Below are positions 56,398 through 64,000 of a stretch of DNA of 64,000 nucleotides, one piece after another. The stretch is taken from positions 153,472,199 through 153,536,198 of the forward strand of contig OX235279.1 of NCBI GenBank assembly GCA_944472155.2, written 5' to 3'. How positions within the stretch are numbered: position 1 is the stretch's first letter; each line of letters starts with the position of its first letter. The stretch comes from Trichobilharzia szidati. Its lineage: Eukaryota; Platyhelminthes; Trematoda; Strigeidida; Schistosomatidae. The translations under genes were made by a program, and so were the position numbers. The notes under the pieces are model-generated. The model was given only the letters and a program-made list of their open reading frames with translations, was not told the DNA's origin and searched no databases.

Positions 56398-56985
56398 CAG
56401 GGACAACGATAATAGCCATGGGAGAAGCTGTCAACAAAGAGGAAAAGTAATAGTTGAAAACGATACGCATGACTTGCAGTTTCATTGTATGACTCAAAGG
56501 CATAGATTTTAATTATTTTTGTTCATTATTGTAACTTCTATCGTTTATAGTAATATAGATTATTCGGCAAAGTTCTATTGTTTTTAGAGATTCAGTAAAT
56601 CTGTAAAGAATTAAATATACCAATACTTGAACTTCGTTTCACTCGAATTAGAAGTGGAAGAAAGTGAGTCAAAAAGACAAATGCCAGTGTTAATGACAGC
56701 AGTAGCTAGCAGGTAAGAGAATGTGTGTGTGTGTGTCAAGAAAAGAAGATTTATTTAAATAAACTATTTCAGTCTATGCATGATTAATTTCAAAGTGTTC
56801 TGATAAAACGATTGGAAGAGTGAAAAAGATATTAGTATGAATGAAAAGAAATTTTCTACAAAAGCACAGATTAATGTTTGTTTTTTTGCTTGCCTTCTTG
56901 CAGCAACACTTCATACAAACACTTTAATCTGCCAACATGCGTGCAACATAAATCAAGCAGTCACGGGAAGATAATGAGAAACTTC
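55616..56985. other. no gene seen; microsatellites
   Basis: (GAT)n at about 56356-56397 (roughly 13 units) and (GT)n at about 56722-56736. Nothing coding recognised. Confidence 0.45.
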
Positions 56986-57145
56986 AAGGCTTAGTTAACT
57001 CCCTAGGACTATTCTTGAAAACCTCAGAAGTCCTTAAATGTTGGAAGACCATCACTGATTAAGAATGCAGGTACATCCTACTGACTAAGCTCAAAATACA
57101 CCTTTCGGATTCCACTGTTGGTCCCCACTGACTACATAAATCATA
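56986..57145 (+). mobile_element. Smalpha-like SINE relic
   Basis: AATGCAGGTACATCCTACTG, then ACTAAGCTCAAAATACACC and TTTCGGATTCCACTGTTGG follow the Smalpha order (GCAGGTACATCC, CTGATGA region, helix II, GGATTCCACTGC). Core and GAAA are lost. Confidence 0.6.
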
Positions 57146-58120
57146 AGTCAGACAAAGATTCATATTTCTGAAAAACTCATATTCAGAGCGGTAACGTGTA
57201 GAAAAGGTTTTCGTGAAATATAACTTATTTATCCATTTCTTGCGTCAATTGTTTAAGTCTTAACTCATTCCCAACAACGTTTTATCTTTGTTCATTGGGT
57301 TAGAATTACACCATTGGTTTGTTAATGCAAGAATTTCACGAGGTACCAGATATTTCACACTTAAATGGATTTTATGTACAAAATACAACATATAACGGAG
57401 AAACATTTGTATTTCGGCGTACCTCATCAGTCGAATTTAGCCTAGAGAAACCCTAACGTCAGCAGCTGCAAAGCTTTTCGATAGTGGAATGATTTTACAC
57501 ACAGAAAACTAATTGATAGAATAAATTCAACGAAATATTTTTATCACACGTTATACATCAGAATAACCTCTTGCAGTTTGCAAGTTCACTAGTTTCCTAG
57601 TCCATCTTCAGCCTGAAAAAAGAAGGGAGGTTTAGCGTAGGGCTAGCACTTGTACACCGGAGAATCAATCGAGTGGTCACAGAAAAAATGGCGAAATATG
57701 AAATTAATGATCTCCAGAAACAGGGAAACGAAATGATGCGAGCTAGTGGTAGCCTCCAGGAAGCCGATAACCAATGCTATGACATAGAATTTCTGTTTAT
57801 TCACCATAAATTCGAATCACTGACTAATAAACATATTGAAATAATGCTACTGAATGACACCTCTAAATGAACTTATTGCCCATTTGTAATTAGAACGAAC
57901 AATTAAAACAATGCGATTCACTTCCAATGAAATTTATCTTGTGGAGAATTTTGGCCGGTAGAGGTAATATATATATATATCTTAGAAAACCGATATTTGG
58001 CGTAAAATGTAGGAGTGGAATTTATACCTCATCAGCTTTCCAACTGTCAAAACTGGACTCTATTCCCATTACGTGCATTTATCGAATATTTCGATAATTT
58101 TGCTGATCAGAAATACCAAG
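57146..58120. other. unassigned DNA; hammerhead-like trace at 57395-57440
   Basis: On the minus strand near 57440-57395, CTGATGA is followed by GGTACGCC, GAAA and a weak helix III before TTTC. CTGATGAGGTA recurs on the minus strand near 58045-58034. A frame at 57673-57870 has no recognised domain. Confidence 0.35.
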
Positions 58121-58435
58121 TATAAAATGTATTTCAGAAGTATCCTCCCCATCTTTCTGCACAATATATTAGCAAATTGTGTCGAAGTGAAGTGTGACGT
58201 GCTATGAAATCTATGCAAAAGCGACTATTGTACCTTTCTAGTTTTTGAGGATATTCGTTATCTGATGTTTGTGCTTATTTGATGAGTCTTCTTTAGGCGA
58301 ACGTGGGTGTGGATTTCATTGAGAAAAATGAGTGAATAAGCTTTCTTGTGTTTGAATTGTATGTTGGCATTAGTGACTTGAGTAACTATGATATTTGTCT
58401 GGGTGAATCACTCAACCTGGATATGTCTTGTGAGC
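58121..58435 (-). repeat. inverted repeat arm 2
   Basis: Reverse complement of 55300-55615. It lies directly downstream (minus sense) of the RT relic at 58453-58815, suggesting it is that element's continuing 3' portion. Confidence 0.85.
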
Positions 58436-58452
58436 TGAGAATCCGTTGTAAT

Positions 58453-58815
58453 TCACAGTTCATTCGGAAAGTTCATATGTCTATGCCTACGTAGTTCAGA
58501 GGATCTCTGCATCATTCTCTTACTTTTTAAAGTTGTGGACGGCAAACTATGCATACAAAGATTTCTGTTTATGCTGTCTAGAAGACTTTGCATTTTGTCA
58601 CAGTCTTCATCGAATAGGATAATATTACTGCTTATAAGTTGGTGAAACTCCTCCTTGTTAGCTTGGTGAGCTGGAATTCGATTTGACCAGCTACAATCGC
58701 ATCCATTGGTACGTTGACGATGAGACTGAAAATTTGGGACAATGGATATCCAAGTAGTACACCAATGGTGTTTACTACTTCGCATGGCAACTATTTGAAG
58801 GTCTAATACGGCCAA
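58453..58815 (-). pseudogene. non-LTR reverse transcriptase relic
   Basis: The 120-codon frame contains ILFDEDCDKMQSLLDSINRN, resembling the palm C to D stretch DIVLLSEDCDKMQSLLD of non-LTR RTs, then a decayed segment with MMQRSSEL. The catalytic YADD itself is not recognisable. A neighbouring frame supplies VPMDAIVAGQIEFQLTKLTR. Too short and broken to place in a clade. Confidence 0.55.
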
Positions 58816-61500
58816 AATAGTTCTGTAAGAGTTTCTTGATTATATCAGTTTATTTTATCTACACTCCTTTCACAGCCACGTCCCCATTATCTTTTGCTTT
58901 CATTGAATGAAGACTCCTCGACTGACTGGATCTTGAAGGCTCTCATGAGCCCGCCTCTTTTCGCCTCACAGATTGCAGCGGAAAATAATTTTTTTAATAT
59001 TTCTCGTATTTTTAATATTTCTCTTGTCGGTTGAAGTTTGTGACATAACGATTGATTTTTTGGGGTAGGTCCGATAGACCGACGCTCGGGCTTGGGACCG
59101 GCTAGAAAACTAGCGAGCTAGTAAAATAGGTGGTGTTCACAGACACATATTGTCACCGAACCTCTCGGTCAACGGTGTTATTACCGCCTATAGATCAGGA
59201 AATATGACAAGTGTTAGGCACCTCTAATTTTCAAAAATCTATAGCCGGGTTAATCTATGACCAATAAACATTCGTCTGGGCCCAAGGCCTGCATGATTTT
59301 CCTGGGTAAGTTTCTTTCGGGAACCTTTTAATCATTACGTGAATTCTGAATCTAGAATTTTAGATAGTATAGTATTCAACCTGATTCCCCTGTGGTTAAC
59401 ACAGAAAGACTTTTATCCCTTCTGGTAAAATGAGACAATCAACAATTTGCTCTGGCATAGTGGGACTTTCTAGGATTTCTTTCTATTACCTGATATATTA
59501 TTTATTACTGTTAAAAGTTCATCCCCGCCATCGTTAGGTTCCTCTTAATTTATATCATGAGTTCCCACTGCTTTGTCTCGTCTCAAATTAGATACAGACT
59601 TCGCAACTACATATATAGTCTAAAGACCAATGTTTACACCCCATACACTTAGTGTTGAGTGCTGAGATGTGGGATAAATGTAGGTCAGTTGGACATCCCC
59701 TTAAAATGGTTCATCAAACATCGTCCAACCTTAGAGAAGATTAATCTGTCGTCCCTCTAGGAAATCGTTTCATGTATCAACAGCGTTTTACAACCCGTTA
59801 ATCTAATCAATTTAAGTAGACGTACAGTATTACTTGCTGCCGGTACTTTTTCCATCTTTTTGGCTTTTATTGCCAACCACTATTTCAATATCACTGCGGA
59901 GGCCGCTAATTTAGGCACAGCCACTTCTTATGTTTGAAACTGACTTTGACCAGGGACAGGTGATTATCTGTGCAGCATTATAAAACGCGATCACCGTTGT
60001 AGGTTAGTTACCGTGGGACTCTTCAGGTCTCACGGGCTTACTTTTCTGATGGGTACAACTTTCCCCCTAGAATATTAAATTTACCTATTATAATGACTAT
60101 TATTGAGAGTTTTGCTTTTAGCAGAATTCTGAATAACCTTCGATGAAACTGGCCATTTACCTCTTATGAACTTTAGTAGGTTGTGGCGTAGGAAGAAATT
60201 ATGAAGGGAGATAGATGGGCATCACAATCTTTCCTTCTCCTCGCGGATCCCTTTATCCGGGAACACATACAACTCTCCACTGCACTTCAGTCAAGTAGTG
60301 ATTTTTCTGCCCTAGCGCTCAATGCTTTTTACTATACCATCAAGTCCATAAGAACTAGCTGGAGAATCCCCTGATAGCTGTAAAGCGACGTTTATAGATC
60401 TCCTGTATTGACCACGTGAGGTCAGGTGAATAACCACACTTGGGACTTGTAAATATTTCTCCAAAACACAGCATACATATATGGCTCTAGATGCCATATT
60501 TCTGCATAATGAACCAGTTTATCAGGTTTGGTATAGGGTCTAGACGTTGAGTGCTCCAATCGGAAGTTGGTGGTGTAGTCTTAAGAGAGTATTAGTACTG
60601 TTGTTTCAGCTCTGGTCACTGTTGATGGTCACAGAGTAAGAGTGGGTGGAGGACCTACCTGTGACAGTAATGCAAGAAGACGAAGGTGGGTCATGATTAA
60701 GAAAGCTTTTAATACTTACGATAGTGTGACAGCGGTTATTACTTCTCACAGAAGTTGATTTGTTCTTGGAATAACGAAAAGAGAAAGAACATTAATATTG
60801 CTTGGATGCAGGGCCCATAGAACAGCTGCTTGGAGCCGGTCAAACAGTTTGCCTGGGATGGTTATCGATGTCTGTCTATACGAAAATCTTAATGTCAGCT
60901 AAGATCTGCTAAAGGTAAGTCGGAATGTATAGTTTTCAGGGCCGACCTTCTCTAAGTCTCCTAACCAAATGGGAGAGGTAGAATAGTTGGCTTTCTGGTC
61001 TTTGGAGGGAAACACCTCACTTCTACTCCACCCCTACTCACTAGCATTAAGACTAAGCCCTTGGACCCCCAGCATATGAGCACCTGCTTTCAGTCCAACT
61101 GCTACTTAGACGAGTTTTTTGATATGGTAGGAACATTTAGCTCATTAGGTCATTATAAATTGAGTGGTTGACTACCACGTCACGATAGCAGCTATCGGTC
61201 GGGGATATCCTTTCGGAATAATTGAAGAGCTGTAGTGATGTAGCAATAACAGATGTCATTAATGATTTCTAAAGAAGCGGGAAATTAAAGATGTCTGTTC
61301 AGCTTAATGCACGAAATCATCAACCAACGTATATTAGATTGCTATTCGCCGTCATATGGAGGTACCTTAGAATAGGGGACATCATACAAACAACAGGACT
61401 GTCACTCATGCGTTCGTTACAAACTTTGTACTGATCATCGCGTTTCCACTTTAATTACATATTCACAAATAAAATGAAAAACCGACATAACTTTTGAGTA
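58816..61500. other. unassigned block, more GC-rich by eye
   Basis: Sequence texture differs from the AT-rich surroundings (for example the CCGATAGACCGACGCTCGGG region near 59069 and several CC/GG-rich patches to 61080). It could be the 5' portion of the retroelement whose RT relic lies at 58453-58815, on the minus strand, but no protein domain is readable. The 61-codon minus frame at 60312-60497 is unassigned. Confidence 0.3.
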
Positions 61501-63170
61501 GATATAGTTAGTAAGTCAGTTAGGATGAATTATTAAGTTCGCAGCAGGTGTACAAAGTGTTGGTCAGAAATCATAAACGCATGTAACACTCACAAACATG
61601 ACAGTGAAAAAGGCTTACCTACTGAAATAGTTATTATCAAAGTATATTGAAAGACTCACGATCCCCTTACTAGCTGAAAAACAATTAATCGAACTTTTAC
61701 AATTATCAAAATGAAAAACAAACAAAGGATTACGTCAGTTAAAGGTGTTCACATCTGGTGAAGACATAGGTTGCCTTTACTGAAGTCTAGACTTTAATGA
61801 AAACGAGTGTCATCAGAAAAAAGGGAATGCAATACAACCATGCAAAGAAAATAAATTTTATTTAAAGACAGAGGTCATTGTTAAATTATTGCCCACATAT
61901 TCACTCAAACTGGATGTTAATTAATAGTTGAATGAGGTGAGTAAACAAATACTCTCATAGTGGTGGTCACTCATAGACTTATTGACCCGAGATTTCTCTT
62001 GATTAGAAGTTCAGGGATGTGGTATACTTGAAATGCCATAGGTAATAGTCTAGTTTAAAAAATATTATTTTAGTAAATTTGCTGAAGTTTTTCATGCATT
62101 CGTGTTGGTGTTTTCTGTTTTTATTCTTCCTTGAAACACCAGAAAATCAAACATTTTGACGGTTTATTTCAGACATATTTGCAAACCGAATCAGGGTAAA
62201 ATTGAGTTTAGTAGTCTAAAACATTGAAGGACACTTTTCCTGCAGAAATAAGCCCCCAAGTCTTAAACTAGTGATAGTTTTCTTCACTTCATTTAGAGAA
62301 ATAGATGACTTATCCTGATTTACTGACCTACAAATAGGCGAACAAAGAAATATCAAATAACGACATCAGTGTATAAGAAAAAACAATGAAACCTAAGAGG
62401 ATAAAAGATTCAAATTTCAACTGTTTTCGGCTTTGTTAAATTATTTTACATGTAAAACTATCCTTTGGATTTGTTTATTAGCTGTGAAAGCATTGAAACA
62501 CCTAAAGGGAGAATGTTTACTTACCTTTTGTCCCTATTTATTATTAATTGGTTGTATCATTTCTCAACATTCATAAACTTAGACAAATGCGATGATTCAT
62601 CTGCACATGTGCAAATTTAAAATGAAGGCGTACTGATTACTAAATCTCTTTTAGAACTGACTACTTCATTTCAGTGTTAATTAGTAGAAGGGAGCACTGG
62701 TATTCAAGGTGTCAAGTTTCTTTTCCTTATTTCCATTGAGATTCGACTTTTTGTTGTTTTTTTCTGTCTATTGTGAAACAGACAAAAGATATACTAGATT
62801 CTATTCGTTGGTTCACCATTCAGCCGTACTTCAGTGAGTGGATAAAATAACTCCTTATACATCTATGTAGGACGAATCATTTGTATTATGACGCCGATTG
62901 TCTTAGGAATTTTGAACGACAACTTACCGCTTGAATCATCTAAGGATTATGAAGACAAAAATCTATTTCAGAATACATTTTGAACTGTAGCGATAACTTT
63001 GTCAGTCTAGGGGATACATACTTTTTTTTATCATATTCCTTATGCTTTGGTAAACTAACTTAGAATTATTACTATCTGCCCTTATAATTTTTTTGATGCC
63101 ATTTAAGAATCAGGGTTTTATGGTGTCAACCATATTCACGGTGAATGTATTCCCGACTTGAAATCATTTG
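61501..63170. other. no feature seen
   Basis: AT-rich DNA, no recognised gene or repeat. Confidence 0.45.
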
Positions 63171-63174
63171 ACAA

Positions 63175-63350
63175 ACTGCTTGACAGCTGTTTTATCCTAG
63201 TTTGGAAGTCTTCTGCAGCATCCACCCATATCCCTATCTAGGATAGTACGCATAACCTCCAGATTACTCAGAGATCACATTACAATGCAGCCAGTGAGTT
63301 AAAAGCCGATAGCTGATGAATTCTAACATATTTTAATGGAAGTCTTACTC
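63175..63350 (-). mobile_element. HHR-SINE, decayed
   Basis: Minus strand carries CCAAACTAGGATAAAACAGC then TGTCAAG (helix II and III region), a ruined core (TGCAGAAGA) and a trace of the tRNA-like segment and head (TTAGAATTCATCAGC). Confidence 0.65.
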
Positions 63351-64000
63351 GAGATAATGCATTTATTGTATATTTTGTAATTTCCATCACCTCTAGACTG
63401 ATACTTATCGTAAGTAAAAAAATGTAAAATAAGAACTAAAGCACGTATAATTGTATACACAAATAATAAAATGAGATAGAGTAGTATTACTGCAAACGAA
63501 TCCAGGAGGAGGAAAAATTACAGTCGGTTTCGATTAAATTAATTTCAAGCGATAGAAATAAGGAAAAACATTTACGTGAAAGCATCAAAACAGTGAGACA
63601 AAGATTTAAAATTCAGATTTCAAACATTTAAAGTTAACTCTGATACTGCTATGAATAATAGGTCGTGTTCATAGCCTTATGTAGCAAATATTACTGTTCT
63701 GGTGTGTAATCTACCTGACAAATAAAAACAATATTGTCACGGTGCTAACCAAATCTTTTCCAATCAGAGTACAAGATGATTAATTTAAGAAAAATTAGAA
63801 TAAGTCATTGATAGCAACACAGAAACAATTAGCCTAATATTTGATTTTTAGTAAAACTACTCTGCTGCATTTTTTCAAAAGTCCTTAAGAGAAGATATTC
63901 CACAGAAATAGAGATTCATACCACTTGACCACTTTATTTGAATTATTTTGATGTGCAAACAATAGGTCACTCCTAAGATTTTGTTCTATTAAACAGTAAG
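63351..64000. other. no feature seen
   Basis: AT-rich DNA to the end of the window. Confidence 0.45.

Noticed and set aside
1..64000. CRISPR array or bacterial operon structure
   Set aside because: No regularly spaced identical repeats, no operon-like gene packing; the repeat families are those of flatworms.

Overview
The window reads as nuclear DNA of a blood fluke, a schistosome or close relative. It is AT-rich, has very long non-coding stretches, and carries the repeat families known from Schistosoma: Smalpha-type tRNA-like SINEs with hammerhead ribozyme (HHR) domains, RTE-like (SR2-type) and CR1-like LINEs, and Penelope-like elements (PLEs) with a GIY-YIG endonuclease. The species is inferred from these families, not proven.

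Only one convincing protein gene is present: an intron-free reading frame of 960 codons on the minus strand (40426-43308) for a divergent C-terminal-motor (kinesin-14 type) kinesin. It has an upstream in-frame stop and an AATAAA signal just past its stop codon. A copy of a dispersed repeat lies on each side of it (39401-39688 and 46717-46974). A second, weak candidate is an exon-like frame ending at a good splice donor near 6283.

The rest is a graveyard of transposons. PLE relics occur at 10962-11745 (+), 18661-20640 (+), 20690-22765 (-), 27401-27960 (-), 29075-29920 (-), 31640-33395 (+), 44491-45165 (-) and 47230-47795 (+), with a probable one at 35965-36168 (-). RTE relics lie at 336-850 (-), 3868-4385 (-), 9269-9792 (+), 12646-12862 (+), 36520-36740 (+), 48187-48545 (-), 50025-50265 (-), 52865-53865 (+) and 54036-54640 (-). 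A CR1-like LINE lies at 33400-34765, and a 5'-truncated copy sits inside a PLE at 32503-32803. Three kinds of tRNA-headed SINE are interspersed: Smalpha-like relics, a foldback family with HHR-like domains, and a family with one tRNA-like head joined to either an RTE tail or a CR1 tail.

The most interesting element is the foldback at 19248-19588. It sits inside a PLE reverse transcriptase, is flanked by a perfect 13-bp target duplication, and is a near-palindrome with one complete consensus hammerhead on each strand. At least six other copies in the window share the inverted-arm architecture, most with recognisable target duplications, so this looks like a recurring structure. These elements fit together as a parasitic network: PLEs and LINEs supply reverse transcriptase, SINEs borrow their tails, and nested insertions give a relative order of events.
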